From Actinobacteria bacterium OK074 (GTDB lineage Bacteria > Actinomycetota > Actinomycetes > Streptomycetales > Streptomycetaceae): 64,000 nucleotides of DNA. The notes under the pieces were generated by a model. The model did not search any database, had not been told where the DNA came from, and saw only the letters and a program-made list of their open reading frames with translations. The position numbers and the translations under genes are program-made. The stretch is from the NCBI GenBank assembly GCA_001298575.1, contig LJCV01000188.1, forward strand, positions 62,001-126,000. The letters run 5' to 3'. Positions 1 through 9,025 of this stretch are shown one piece after another (position 1 is the stretch's first letter; the number at the start of each line of letters is the position of its first letter).

Positions 1-42
1 CGCCGCTGTAGGAAGCGGGCGCACCCGCACCCGGAGCGGTGA

Positions 43-78
43 TCCGCCGGGGACCGGCCACGAGCGGTCCCCGGCGGA
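43..78. terminator. Hairpin terminator of a gene left of the window
   Basis: A perfect 13 bp stem (43-55 pairing with 66-78) encloses a 10-base loop. There is no T-tract, as is usual in Streptomyces. It lies about 110 bases before the first gene, so it probably ends transcription of a gene outside the window. Confidence 0.6.
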
Positions 79-190
79 GCCGTGCGCCCACGCGGCCGTC
101 CCGTTTTGCCGTTCCCGCAACAGAACTGGCCGTCGCGGACCCGTGCGGCGCAGGCTGGACGCATCGGGAAACGAGGGAAGGGCTCACGAC

Positions 191-1132
191 ATGGCACGGC
201 ACGAGCACGATCACGACGGGCACCACGATCACGACGGGCAGCACGCGCAGCACGGGCACGGTGGGCAGCACGGCCACCACCACGGCTACACCGACCTCGA
301 CTGGGGCGCGCTCGCCGACCACCTGGAGGGGCAGGCCGAGGTGTTCGCCCCGCTGTACCGGCAGATCGCCGGCTGGCTGGCGGCCCGCGGCGCCGAGCCG
401 GGGCTGATCGTGGACGCGGGCAGTGGCCCCGGCGTCATCTCGGGCCTGTTCGCCGAGACCTTCCCGGGCGCCCGGGTGGTGGCCGCCGACGGCTCCGAGC
501 CGCTCCTGGCGCGGGCCCGCGAACGGGCCGACCGGCTCGGCATCGCCGACCGGTTCTCCACCCTGACCGGTGAACTCCCGGACGTCCTGGGCGACTTGGA
601 CTACCCCGCGGACCTGCTGTGGGCCAGCCGCAGCCTGCACCACGTCGGCGACCAGCAGGCGGCGCTCACCGCCTTCGCCGACCGCCTCGCCCCCGGCGGG
701 ATGCTCGCCCTGCTCGAAGGCGGCCTGCCCGTGCGCTGTCTGCCCCGGGACATCGGCATCGGCCGCCCCGGTCTGGAGAGCCGGATCGACGCGGTGGAGA
801 CGGTCGCGTTCGCCGAGATGCGGGCCGCCCTGCCGGGCGCCGAGTCCGTGACCGAGGACTGGCCGGGCCTGCTGGCCTCGGCCGGGCTGGTCGACCGGGT
901 GACCCGGTCCTTCCTCTTCGACCTGCCCGCCCCGCTCGACGACGCGGCCCGCGCCTACGTCGTGGACGAGTTCCGCCGCCGCGCGGACGCCCTGTCCCCG
1001 TACCTCGACGCGGACGACCGCGCCACGCAGGACCGGCTGCTCGACCCGGACGACAAGGCGAGCCTGTACCACCGGACCGACCTGTTCCTGCTGACGGCGG
1101 TCACGGTGTACACGGGCCGCGCCGCCGCCTGA
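191..1132 (+). CDS. SAM-dependent class I methyltransferase with His-rich N-terminus
   Basis: Predicted 313-residue soluble enzyme. A Rossmann motif I is visible (IVDAGSGPG, about residues 75-83), followed by an acidic residue after strand 2 (VVAADGSEP), so it should transfer a methyl group from S-adenosylmethionine; the acceptor is unknown. The first 35 residues are dominated by His with Asp and Gly (HEHDHDGHH, then GHGGQHGHHHG), unusual for this family and suggestive of metal binding. The ATG at 191 follows an AGGGAAGGG ribosome site at good distance; longer versions of the frame lack one. It stands alone, convergent with the aldo/keto reductase. I see no Zur-type box upstream. Family call is firm; specific function is not known. 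Confidence 0.85.
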   Translation: MARHEHDHDGHHDHDGQHAQHGHGGQHGHHHGYTDLDWGALADHLEGQAEVFAPLYRQIAGWLAARGAEPGLIVDAGSGPGVISGLFAETFPGARVVAADGSEPLLARARERADRLGIADRFSTLTGELPDVLGDLDYPADLLWASRSLHHVGDQQAALTAFADRLAPGGMLALLEGGLPVRCLPRDIGIGRPGLESRIDAVETVAFAEMRAALPGAESVTEDWPGLLASAGLVDRVTRSFLFDLPAPLDDAARAYVVDEFRRRADALSPYLDADDRATQDRLLDPDDKASLYHRTDLFLLTAVTVYTGRAAA

Positions 1133-1142
1133 GACGGGCACG

Positions 1143-1185
1143 CGTACGGCCCGGCCCTCGCGGTACCGGAGGGCCGGGCCGTACG
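1143..1185. terminator. Bidirectional terminator between convergent genes
   Basis: A perfect 17 bp stem (1143-1159 with 1169-1185) has a 9-base loop. It sits between the stops of the methyltransferase (1132) and the aldo/keto reductase (1203) and can serve both strands. Confidence 0.85.
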
Positions 1186-1202
1186 TGTGAAACCGTGCTT
1201 GC

Positions 1203-2039
1203 TCAGGCGGCGTTGAACTCCGCCGGGTCCGGGCCGAGGCGGCGGTCCTCGTTCAGCGCCCTGATCGCGCCGAGGTCCTCCTCGTCCAGGGAGAAGTCGA
1301 AGACCTCGATGTTCTCCTTGATCCGGGAGGGCGTCACGGACTTCGGGATCACCACGTTGCCCAGCTGGAGGTGCCAGCGCAGCACCACCTGGGCCGGGGT
1401 GCGGCCGTGCTTCTGGGCGATGGCGACGATCGCCGGGACCTCCAGCAGGCCCTTGCCGGAGCCGAGCGGGGACCACGCCTCGGTGGCGATGCCCTGCTCC
1501 GCGTGGTACTCCCGGCTCGCGTGCTGCTGGAGGTGCGGGTGCAGCTCGATCTGGTTGACGGCGGGGATGACCGAGGTCTCCCCGATCAGCTTCTCCAGGT
1601 GCGGGACAAGGAAGTTGGAGACACCGACGGCCTTGCGGCGGCCGTCCGCGTACAGCTTCTCGAACGCCTTGTAGGTGTCGGTGGACAGGCCCCGGGCCGG
1701 CGTCGGCCAGTGGATCAGGTACAGGTCCACGTAGTCCAGGCCGAGCTTGGCGAGGGAGTCGTCGAAGGCGCGCAGCGTGCTGTCGTACCCCTGGTCGCTG
1801 TTCCAGAGCTTGGTGGTGACGAAGAGGTCCTCGCGCGGCACACCGGAGGCGGCGACGGCCTTGCCGGTGCCCTCTTCGTTGCCGTAGATCGCGGCGGTGT
1901 CGATGCTGCGGTAGCCGGCCTCCAGGGCGGTGGCGACGGCGCGCTCCGCCTCGTCGTCCGGCACCTGCCAGACGCCGAAGCCCAGCTGGGGCATCTCGAC
2001 GCCGTTGTTCAGGATGATCGGGGGGACCTTGCTGCTCAC
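1203..2039 (-). CDS. Aldo/keto reductase (AKR superfamily, 2,5-diketogluconate-reductase type)
   Basis: 278-residue NADPH-dependent carbonyl reductase of normal AKR length. The catalytic tetrad is recognisable: Asp and Tyr in DTAAIYGNEEG, Lys in TTKLWN, and His in LIHWP. The cofactor end is seen as VVIPKSVTPSRIKEN near the C-terminus. The start is GTG at 2039 (SSKVPPIILNNG follows), 11 bases after an AAGGA element; the longer frame to 2516 runs into unlikely Arg-rich sequence. It is single and convergent with the methyltransferase; no operon partner points to a substrate. These enzymes act in the cytosol on aldehydes and ketones. Family very likely, substrate unassigned. Confidence 0.9.
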   Translation of the reverse strand: MSSKVPPIILNNGVEMPQLGFGVWQVPDDEAERAVATALEAGYRSIDTAAIYGNEEGTGKAVAASGVPREDLFVTTKLWNSDQGYDSTLRAFDDSLAKLGLDYVDLYLIHWPTPARGLSTDTYKAFEKLYADGRRKAVGVSNFLVPHLEKLIGETSVIPAVNQIELHPHLQQHASREYHAEQGIATEAWSPLGSGKGLLEVPAIVAIAQKHGRTPAQVVLRWHLQLGNVVIPKSVTPSRIKENIEVFDFSLDEEDLGAIRALNEDRRLGPDPAEFNAA

Positions 2040-2188
2040 TAGCTCTCGATCCTTCGGTCGGCGGGTGGTACTCCCATCGTCAACGATCACGGCCGGGGAT
2101 GCATTCCTGACCGGGGGATCCGCGCGGGATTCACACCGCCTCCCGAAGAATGGCCGAAAAGGCGTGGGGGCGGCCCCGGAACGCCCGT

Positions 2189-4015
2189 TCAGCTCTGGTA
2201 CAGCGCCTCGACCTCCCGGGCGTACGCCGTCTCGATCGCCTTGCGTTTCAGCTTCAGGGACGGCGTCAGCAGGCCGTGCTCCTCGGTGAACTGGTGGGCC
2301 AGGATGCGGAAGGTGCGGATCGACTCCGCCTGCGAGACCAGCGTGTTCGCGGCGACCACGGCCCGGCGGACCTCGGTCTCCAGATCGGCGTCGCGCACCA
2401 GTTCGGCCGGGGCGAGCGGCCGTTTGTCGTGCATCTGCAACCAGTGCTCGACGGCCTCCGCGTCCAGCGTGATCAGCGCGGCCACGTACGGGCGGTCGTT
2501 GCCGACGACGATGCACTGGGCGATCAGCGGATGGTCGCGCACCCGCTCCTCCAGCGGCCCCGGCGAGACGCTCTTGCCGCCGGAGGTCACCAGGATCTCC
2601 TTCTTGCGCCCGGTGATGGTGAGGTAGCCGTCCTCGTCGAGGATGCCCAGGTCACCGGTTGCCAGCCAGCCGTCGTGCAGGGTCGCGTCGGTGGCCTTCT
2701 GGTTGTTGAGGTAGCCCTGGAAGACGTTGTCGCCGCGCAGCCAGATCTCGCCGTCGTCCGCGATGTGCACGGTCATGCCGGGGATGGCCTGGCCGACGCT
2801 GCCGTACCGGGTCAACTCGGGCGGGTTGGCGGTGGCCGCCGCGGTCGTCTCGGTCAGCCCGTACCCCTCGTACACGTGGACGCCGGCGCCCGCGAAGAAC
2901 AGGCCGAGCCGCCGGTCCATCGCCGAGCCGCCCGACACCGCGTGCCGGACCCGGCCGCCCATCGCCGCGCGGATCTTGGAGTAGACGACCTTGTCGAAGA
3001 ACTGGTGCTGCACGCGCAGCGCGGGCGAGGGTCCGGGGCCGATGTCCCACGCCCTGGCCTCGACGGCGTCGGCGTAGTTCACGGCCACCTCGACGGCCTT
3101 CTCGAACGGCCCCGCCTTCCCCTCGCGTTCGGCCTTGCGGCGGGCGGAGTTGAAGACCTTCTCGAAGATGTACGGCACCGCGAGGATGAACGTCGGCCGG
3201 AACGCGGCCAGGTCGGGCAGCAGCACCGCCGAGTTGAGCTGCGGCTGGTGGCCGAACTTGACCTTGCCGCGGATCGCGGCCACCTGCACCATCCGCCCGA
3301 AGACGTGCGCGAGCGGCAGGAACAGCAGCGTGGACGCCTCGTCGCCCTTCCTGGAGTGGAACACCGGCTCCCAGCGCTGCCGGACGGTGTCTGTCTCGAA
3401 GATCAGGTTGGCGTGCGTGATGACACAGCCCTTGGGGCGCCCGGTGGTGCCGGAGGTGTAGATGACGGTCGCGACGGTGTCGGGCGTGACCGCCGTACGG
3501 TGCCGGTGCACGACCTCGTCCTCGACGGCGGCGCCCGCGTCGTACAGCTCCTGGAGGGCGCCCGCGTCCAGCTGCCACAGCCGGGTCAGCCCCGGGAGCC
3601 GGTCGATGACGGTGGCGATGGTCATCGCGTGGTCCTCGTGCTCGACCATGGCGGCCGTGACCTGCGCGTCGTGCAGCATCCAGAAGACCTGCTCGGCGGA
3701 GGAGGTCGGGTACACGGGCACGACCTGGGCGCCGATCGTCCACAGGGCGAAGTCGAACAGGGTCCACTCGTAGCGGGTGCGGCACATGATGGCGACCCGG
3801 TCGCCGAACCGGACGCCGTGCGCGATGAGGCCCTTGGCGAGCGCGAGCACCTCGTCGCGGAACTCGGCGGCGGTCACGTCGCGCCACTCGCCCGCGGTGT
3901 TCTTGCGGCCGAGGGCGACGCGCCCGTGGTCGTCGCGGGCATGCTCGAAGACGACGTCGGCCAGGCCGCCCACCGGTGGCACCGACGCCAATGGAGGGTT
4001 GGTGAACTCGCGCAA
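2189..4015 (-). CDS. Long-chain fatty-acid--CoA ligase (AMP-forming, FadD15-like)
   Basis: 608 residues, the usual length for long-chain acyl-CoA synthetases. It activates fatty acids with ATP and CoA through an acyl-adenylate. Signature motifs are in order: the P-loop IYTSGTTGRPKG (about residues 175-186), GYGLTETTAAAT, the TGDLG loop and GRKKEILVTSGGK. The start is taken as TTG at 4015 (LREFTNPPLAS) because GAGGAG stands 7-8 bases upstream; the frame continues upstream without an initiation signal. A 148 bp gap separates it from the aldo/keto reductase, with no obvious functional link. The 312 bp upstream (4016-4327) hold no gene I can recognise. Confidence 0.93.
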   Translation of the reverse strand: MREFTNPPLASVPPVGGLADVVFEHARDDHGRVALGRKNTAGEWRDVTAAEFRDEVLALAKGLIAHGVRFGDRVAIMCRTRYEWTLFDFALWTIGAQVVPVYPTSSAEQVFWMLHDAQVTAAMVEHEDHAMTIATVIDRLPGLTRLWQLDAGALQELYDAGAAVEDEVVHRHRTAVTPDTVATVIYTSGTTGRPKGCVITHANLIFETDTVRQRWEPVFHSRKGDEASTLLFLPLAHVFGRMVQVAAIRGKVKFGHQPQLNSAVLLPDLAAFRPTFILAVPYIFEKVFNSARRKAEREGKAGPFEKAVEVAVNYADAVEARAWDIGPGPSPALRVQHQFFDKVVYSKIRAAMGGRVRHAVSGGSAMDRRLGLFFAGAGVHVYEGYGLTETTAAATANPPELTRYGSVGQAIPGMTVHIADDGEIWLRGDNVFQGYLNNQKATDATLHDGWLATGDLGILDEDGYLTITGRKKEILVTSGGKSVSPGPLEERVRDHPLIAQCIVVGNDRPYVAALITLDAEAVEHWLQMHDKRPLAPAELVRDADLETEVRRAVVAANTLVSQAESIRTFRILAHQFTEEHGLLTPSLKLKRKAIETAYAREVEALYQS

Positions 4016-4327
4016 TCCCCGCTCCTCTGGCGCTCCGCACAGCGCCGTGAAAGCTACCCCACGCGAGAGCGGGGCGGGAGGGGGTCCGAAAGCGAGCGGT
4101 GTTCGTATCCGTCCCGTTTCGACGTCGGAAAATGCCCTCACATGGGGAAGGGGCGGACAGAACCCTGACGGGCCGGTAAGTTCCGGCCCCGTAATCTCCA
4201 CCGAATCTGTACCGCGCGATTACGGCCGCCGCAAAGGTTGCCGATGGCACATGCGGGGCCGTGCGCCGGGCCTTCACGGCGGCCCGGACGGCCCCGGCGC
4301 GAGCCGGTCGCCGCCCGGGCCGGACGC

Positions 4328-5815
4328 TCAACTCCGCGCGGTTTCCGCCTCGTCGAGCGGGCGCACAGCCTTCTGCGGCGCCGCCTGCCGAGGCGTCCGC
4401 ACCAGTACGAGGACCAGGGCGCCGCCCGCCATCGCCACCACGCCCGCCGCCGTCGACGCCGTGTTCAGGCCGGAGGCGAACGCCGCCCGCAGCGCGTGTT
4501 CCGGGTACGCGCCGCGCAGGGCCGCCGCACCCCCGCCCGCCAGCGTGTGCGCCGCGTCGTGCGGCAGCGTGGCCGCCATGCGGGTGGTGAGCACCGTGCC
4601 GAACACGGCCGTGCCGAGCGCGAACCCCAGCTGCCGGAAGGTGTTGACCGCACCGCCCGCCATCCCCGCCCGCTCCCCCGGTACGACGGCCAGGGCGGCG
4701 CCGCCGAGCGCGGGCGAGACCAGGCCCACCCCGACGCCGACCAGGACCAGGCCCGGCGCCAGCGCGGTCGCCGTCGACCCCGCGTCCAGCACCGTCTGGC
4801 AGAACGCGCCCGAGCCGATCAGCAGCAGCCCGCCCCCGATGGTCAGCCGGGCCGGCACCCCGTGCAGCAGCCTGCCGGTCGCCCCGGCCACCACGAACGC
4901 GGCCACCGACATCCACAGCAGCACCAGACCGCCCCGGATCGAACTCATCCCCAGCACCGACTGCAGCCAGATCGACGTGTACGCCATCACCCCGTACGCC
5001 GCCCCGTTGAACGCGAGGCCCCCGGCCATCACCGCCACGAACGCGGGCGTGCGGAACAGCCGCAGGTCAAGCATCGGATCCGGACCGCGCCACTCCACGG
5101 CCACGAAGACCCCGAGCGCGACGACCGCCACCGCGAACGCCGCCGCCGTCCCCGCGTCCGTCCAGCCGTCCGTACCGGCCCGCACCGCCCCGTACGTCAC
5201 CGCGCCCGCGAACACCGCGAACACCGCCGTGCCCGCCCAGTCGAGCCGGCGTTCGCGCGGGCCCCGGGACTCCGGCACCGCCCGCAGGGTCAGCCACACG
5301 GCCACCACGCTCACCGGCAGGTTGACGTAGAAGATCCACCGCCAGCCCGGCCCGTCGGTCAGCAGCCCGCCGAGCACCGGACCGGCCGCGGCCGCCGCCC
5401 CGCTGACCGCGCCCCACACGCCGAGCGCCACCGAGCGCTGCCGCCCCCGGTACACCGTGCCCAGCAGCGGCAGCGTCGTCGCGAACACGGCCGCCGCGCC
5501 CATGCCCTGCACCACACGGGCGGCCACCAGCGTGCCCGGACCCGGCGCGAGCCCGCACAGCAGCGACGCCGACGCGAACACCACGATGCCCGCCACGTGC
5601 ACCCGGCGGCGCCCCAGCACGTCCGCGGCGGCCCCCAGACCCAGCAGCAGCGCGGCGAGCGCCAGCGCATAGGCGTCCATCACCCACTGCAAATCGCTCA
5701 ACGAGGCATGCAGCGACCCCGCCATGGACGGCAGGGCCACGATGGCGATCGTCACGTCCAGCAGCAGCATGAACGTGCCCAGACAGACCGCGACCAGCGG
5801 TCCCCAAACGCGCAT
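4328..5815 (-). CDS. MFS multidrug exporter, DHA2 (EmrB/QacA) family
   Basis: 495-residue integral membrane protein with about 14 hydrophobic segments, typical of proton-driven DHA2 drug efflux pumps. Motif A is seen as GAAADVLGRRRV after TM2, and the TM5 antiporter motif as GPVLGGLL. It starts at ATG 5815 and is transcribed away from the Lrp-type regulator at 5979, 163 bp apart. Divergent arrangement suggests that regulator may control it, but I cannot see a convincing operator. The exported compound is unknown. The C-terminus carries a short Pro/Arg tail. Confidence 0.9.
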   Translation of the reverse strand: MRVWGPLVAVCLGTFMLLLDVTIAIVALPSMAGSLHASLSDLQWVMDAYALALAALLLGLGAAADVLGRRRVHVAGIVVFASASLLCGLAPGPGTLVAARVVQGMGAAAVFATTLPLLGTVYRGRQRSVALGVWGAVSGAAAAAGPVLGGLLTDGPGWRWIFYVNLPVSVVAVWLTLRAVPESRGPRERRLDWAGTAVFAVFAGAVTYGAVRAGTDGWTDAGTAAAFAVAVVALGVFVAVEWRGPDPMLDLRLFRTPAFVAVMAGGLAFNGAAYGVMAYTSIWLQSVLGMSSIRGGLVLLWMSVAAFVVAGATGRLLHGVPARLTIGGGLLLIGSGAFCQTVLDAGSTATALAPGLVLVGVGVGLVSPALGGAALAVVPGERAGMAGGAVNTFRQLGFALGTAVFGTVLTTRMAATLPHDAAHTLAGGGAAALRGAYPEHALRAAFASGLNTASTAAGVVAMAGGALVLVLVRTPRQAAPQKAVRPLDEAETARS

Positions 5816-5978
5816 GACGTCCCCGATTCCCCGGTGTTCCGATTAATTCCCGCGGCTGCTTCCCGCGGCCCGGACCGCCCTGTACGACGACCCGGCCCGC
5901 CTCGTACGATCGGCCATCGGCGGACGAAGACAGCGGTGCGATGCGGGGTTCCGCCGGAATCCGACACGGGAGCAGCGG

Positions 5979-6956
5979 ATGCGGACGGAAAACCACACCT
6001 ACGACGAGCTGGACCTACGGGTGCTGCGCGCCCTGGAGATCGACGGGCGGGCCTCCTTCAGCCGGATCGGCGCCGTGCTCGGCGTCTCCGACCAGACCGT
6101 CGCCCGGCGCTTCCGGGGCCTCAGCGAGGACGGCGGGGTACGGGTCGTCGCCGTGACCGACTTCGAGGCGCTGGGCCGGGACCAGTGGCTGCTGCGGCTG
6201 CGCTGCGCCCCGGACGGTGCCGAGGCCATCGCCGCCGCGCTGGCCCGGCGGCCCGACACGCTGTGGGTCGGGCTCATGGCCGGCGGCACCGAGGTCTTCA
6301 CCGTGACCCGGCCGCGCAGCCGGGACGACCACGACGAACTGCTCCTCGGCAAGCTGCCGCGCACCCCCAGCGTCCTGGAGATCCGCGTCCACCAGGTGCT
6401 GCACCGCTTCTACGGCGGCCCCGAGTCCTGGCTGAGCAAACGCGTCGTGCTGACGGAGGCCGAGGAGGAGGCCCTGCGCCCGCCGCCACGCGGTCCTGGC
6501 CCCGCCCGCATCGACCCCGAGGACGAGCCGCTCGTCGCCCTGCTGGAACGGGACGGCCGCGCCACCTACCCGGAGCTGGCGCGGGCCACCGGCCGCTCCG
6601 AGTCGGCCGTCAAACGCCGTCTGGCCGCGCTGCTCTCCTCCGGCGCGGTCTACTTCGACATCGACTACCCGCCCGAACTCGTGGGCCACGGCGTGCTCGC
6701 GGCCCTGTGGATCACCGCGGCCCCGTCGGCGCTGCACTCCGTGGGCGAGGCCCTCGCCGCCCATCCGGAGGTGGCGTACGCGACGGCGACCTCCGGGGTG
6801 TCCAACCTGACGGCCACCGCCGTCGCCCGCGACACACCCGGGCTGTACGCCTACCTGAGCCGGCGGCTGGGGACGCTGGAGGGGGTCCAGCACGTGGAGA
6901 CGGCGCCGATCGTGCGGCGGGTCAAGCAACTCACGTATCCGAAGCCGCGGTTCTGA
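5979..6956 (+). CDS. Lrp/AsnC-family regulator with two HTH/AsnC units
   Basis: 325-residue DNA-binding regulator, about twice the length of a classic Lrp. The N-terminal AsnC-type helix-turn-helix (LDLRVLRALEIDGRASFSRI through SDQTVARRF) is followed by a ligand-binding (RAM-like) region, then by a second HTH (EPLVALLERDGRATYPELA through SESAVKRRL) and a second C-terminal region. Duplicated Lrp proteins of this kind are common in Streptomyces and usually sense amino acids or related metabolites. The ATG at 5979 follows GGGAGCAG. It is divergent from the DHA2 exporter and ends 13 bp before the convergent LysR gene. Confidence 0.88.
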   Translation: MRTENHTYDELDLRVLRALEIDGRASFSRIGAVLGVSDQTVARRFRGLSEDGGVRVVAVTDFEALGRDQWLLRLRCAPDGAEAIAAALARRPDTLWVGLMAGGTEVFTVTRPRSRDDHDELLLGKLPRTPSVLEIRVHQVLHRFYGGPESWLSKRVVLTEAEEEALRPPPRGPGPARIDPEDEPLVALLERDGRATYPELARATGRSESAVKRRLAALLSSGAVYFDIDYPPELVGHGVLAALWITAAPSALHSVGEALAAHPEVAYATATSGVSNLTATAVARDTPGLYAYLSRRLGTLEGVQHVETAPIVRRVKQLTYPKPRF

Positions 6957-6969
6957 CCCCTCGGCCGGG

Positions 6970-7830
6970 TCAGCCGTGCAGCCGCACCACGCCCGCCAGG
7001 ACCGCCGACGCCAGCGCCCGCGCCGCCTCCCGGGCGCCGCCCGGCCGGGTGCCGTGCACGAGGACGAAGTCGACGCCGCCCAGTTCCGGCAGCCCCGCCC
7101 GGTCCGGCACCCGGACCAGGCCCGGCGGAATCAGCCCCCGGGAGTGCGCCATCACGCCCAGGCCCGCGCGCGCCGCCGCGATCAGGCCGTTGAGGCTGCC
7201 GCTCGTGCACGTGACGCGCCAGGCGCGGCCCTGCCGTTCCAGCGCCTCGAAGGCCAGGACGCGGGTGATGCCCGGTGGCGGGTAGACGATCAGCGGGACC
7301 GGGCGGTCGGGGTCCAGGCGCAGCCGGTCCGCGCCGATCCAGACCAGGCGGTCGTGCCAGACGGGCTCGCCGCGCGGGTCCTCCGGGCGGCGCTTGGCCA
7401 GCACCAGGTCGAGTTTCCCGGCGGCCAGCTGCTCGTGCAGGGTGCCGGACAACTCGACCGTCAGCTCCAGGTCGACCTCGGGATGGTCGTAGCGGAAGCC
7501 CTCCAGGATCTCCGGCAGCCGGGTGAGCACGAAGTCCTCCGAGGCGCCGAAACGCAGCCGGCCGCGCGGCCTGGACCCGGTGAAGAACGCGGTCGCCTGC
7601 TCGTGCACCTGGAGGATGCGGCGCGCGAAGCCCAGCATCGCCTCGCCATCCTCCGTCAGCTCCACCGAGTGGGTGTCGCGGGCGAACAGCTGCCGTCCGG
7701 TGGCGTCCTCCAGCCGGCGCACGTGCTGGCTCACCGTCGACTGGCGCAGCCCGAGCCGCCGGGCGGCCTGCGTGAAACTCAGCGTCTGGGCCACCGCGAG
7801 GAACGTGCGCAGCTGCGCGGGGTCGTACAT
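6970..7830 (-). CDS. LysR-family transcriptional regulator
   Basis: 286 residues. The N-terminal winged HTH is canonical (LRTFLAVAQTLSFTQAARRLGLRQSTVSQHVRRLE, residues about 7-40), followed by the effector-binding domain (GRLRFGASEDFVLTRLPEIL onward). It starts at ATG 7830 and is divergent from the SBF-type transporter at 7967 with 136 bp between, the standard LysR layout, so it probably activates that transporter in response to its substrate. Its stop is 13 bp from the convergent Lrp-like gene. Confidence 0.92.
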   Translation of the reverse strand: MYDPAQLRTFLAVAQTLSFTQAARRLGLRQSTVSQHVRRLEDATGRQLFARDTHSVELTEDGEAMLGFARRILQVHEQATAFFTGSRPRGRLRFGASEDFVLTRLPEILEGFRYDHPEVDLELTVELSGTLHEQLAAGKLDLVLAKRRPEDPRGEPVWHDRLVWIGADRLRLDPDRPVPLIVYPPPGITRVLAFEALERQGRAWRVTCTSGSLNGLIAAARAGLGVMAHSRGLIPPGLVRVPDRAGLPELGGVDFVLVHGTRPGGAREAARALASAVLAGVVRLHG

Positions 7831-7966
7831 CGCCCCAGGTTATCGCGGAACATGATGACAGTCAGAGTGGTATGCCGGATTCCCGATCAAGACGCGGAGG
7901 AGCACGATGGGGAGGGCACGAACGTGCCCGCACCACGACACCGAGCACATGAAGTGATGGAGCACA

Positions 7967-9025
7967 GTGAAACGCCTGCGTTGGCCGCGTTGGATGCCCT
8001 TCGACCCGTTCATCGTCCTGCTGCTGGGCACGGTCGGGCTCGCGGCCCTCTTCCCCGCCCGCGACACCGCCGCCGACGTCTCCTCCGGCGCCTCCACCGC
8101 CGCGATCGCCCTCCTCTTCTTCCTCTACGGGACGCGCCTGTCCACCCGTGAGGCGGTCGAGGGCATGAAGCACTGGCGGCTCCACGGCACCGTCCTGGCC
8201 TGCACCTTCGTGGTGTTCCCGCTGCTCGGGCTGGCCGCCCGCGGCCTGGTGCCGGTGCTGCTGACCCAGCCCCTCTACAACGGCCTGCTCTTCCTCACCC
8301 TGGTCCCCTCCACGGTCCAGTCGTCGATCGCCTTCACCTCGATCGCGCGCGGCAACGTCCCCGCCGCGATTGCCGCGGGTTCCTTCTCCTCGCTCATCGG
8401 CATCGTCGTCACCCCGCTGCTCGCCGCCTCCCTGCTGGGCAGCAGCGGCGGCTTCTCCGCCCACTCGCTCGTCGAGATCGTGCTGCAACTGCTCGTGCCG
8501 TTCGTCGCGGGGCAGGTGCTACGACGCTGGATCGGGGCCTTCGTCACCCGGCACAAGAAGGTGCTCTCGCTCGTCGACCGCGGCTCGATCCTGCTCGTCG
8601 TCTACACCGCGTTCAGCGAGGGCATGGTCCAGGGCATCTGGCACCAGGTCAGCGTGGCCCGGCTCGGCGCGCTGCTCGCCGTCGAGGCCGTACTCCTCGC
8701 CGTGCTGCTCACGCTCACCTGGTACGGCGCCCGGGCGCTCGGCTTCGGCCGCGAGGACCGCATCGCGATCCAGTTCGCGGGCTCGAAGAAGTCCCTCGCC
8801 TCCGGACTGCCCATGGCCGGCGTCCTGTTCGGCACGCACGCCTCCCTCGCCGTGCTCCCGCTGATGCTCTTCCACCAGATGCAGCTCATGGTGTGCGCGG
8901 TCATCGCCAAGCGGCGCGCCCGCGACCCGGAGGCGGCTGGGGAGACTGCTGAGGAGTCCGAGGTCACTCGTCCGTCAGCCGGAGCGACACGAACCGCGGT
9001 CGGTACAGCGACACATTCCGGTTGA
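7967..9025 (+). CDS. Bile acid:sodium symporter-like (SBF-like) membrane transporter
   Basis: 352-residue membrane protein with about 9-10 hydrophobic segments. It resembles the SBF-like branch of the bile acid:Na+ symporter family (FDPFIVLLLGTVGLAALFPA at the start; LTLVPSTVQSSIAFTSIARGN; and FAGSKKSLASGLPMAGVLF, the usual conserved block late in the protein). The substrate is unknown; related proteins move organic acids or steroids with sodium. The GTG start at 7967 has TGGAG 5 bases upstream. The last 62 bp overlap the end of the convergent DUF4185-like gene, so both C-termini are encoded by the same DNA. Probably regulated by the divergent LysR gene. Confidence 0.85.
   Translation: MKRLRWPRWMPFDPFIVLLLGTVGLAALFPARDTAADVSSGASTAAIALLFFLYGTRLSTREAVEGMKHWRLHGTVLACTFVVFPLLGLAARGLVPVLLTQPLYNGLLFLTLVPSTVQSSIAFTSIARGNVPAAIAAGSFSSLIGIVVTPLLAASLLGSSGGFSAHSLVEIVLQLLVPFVAGQVLRRWIGAFVTRHKKVLSLVDRGSILLVVYTAFSEGMVQGIWHQVSVARLGALLAVEAVLLAVLLTLTWYGARALGFGREDRIAIQFAGSKKSLASGLPMAGVLFGTHASLAVLPLMLFHQMQLMVCAVIAKRRARDPEAAGETAEESEVTRPSAGATRTAVGTATHSG

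Noticed and set aside
4238..7285. 1015-residue open frame on the plus strand
   Set aside because: It is antisense or out of phase to the DHA2 exporter, Lrp and LysR genes and is Arg/His/Pro-rich, as expected of shadow frames in GC-rich DNA.
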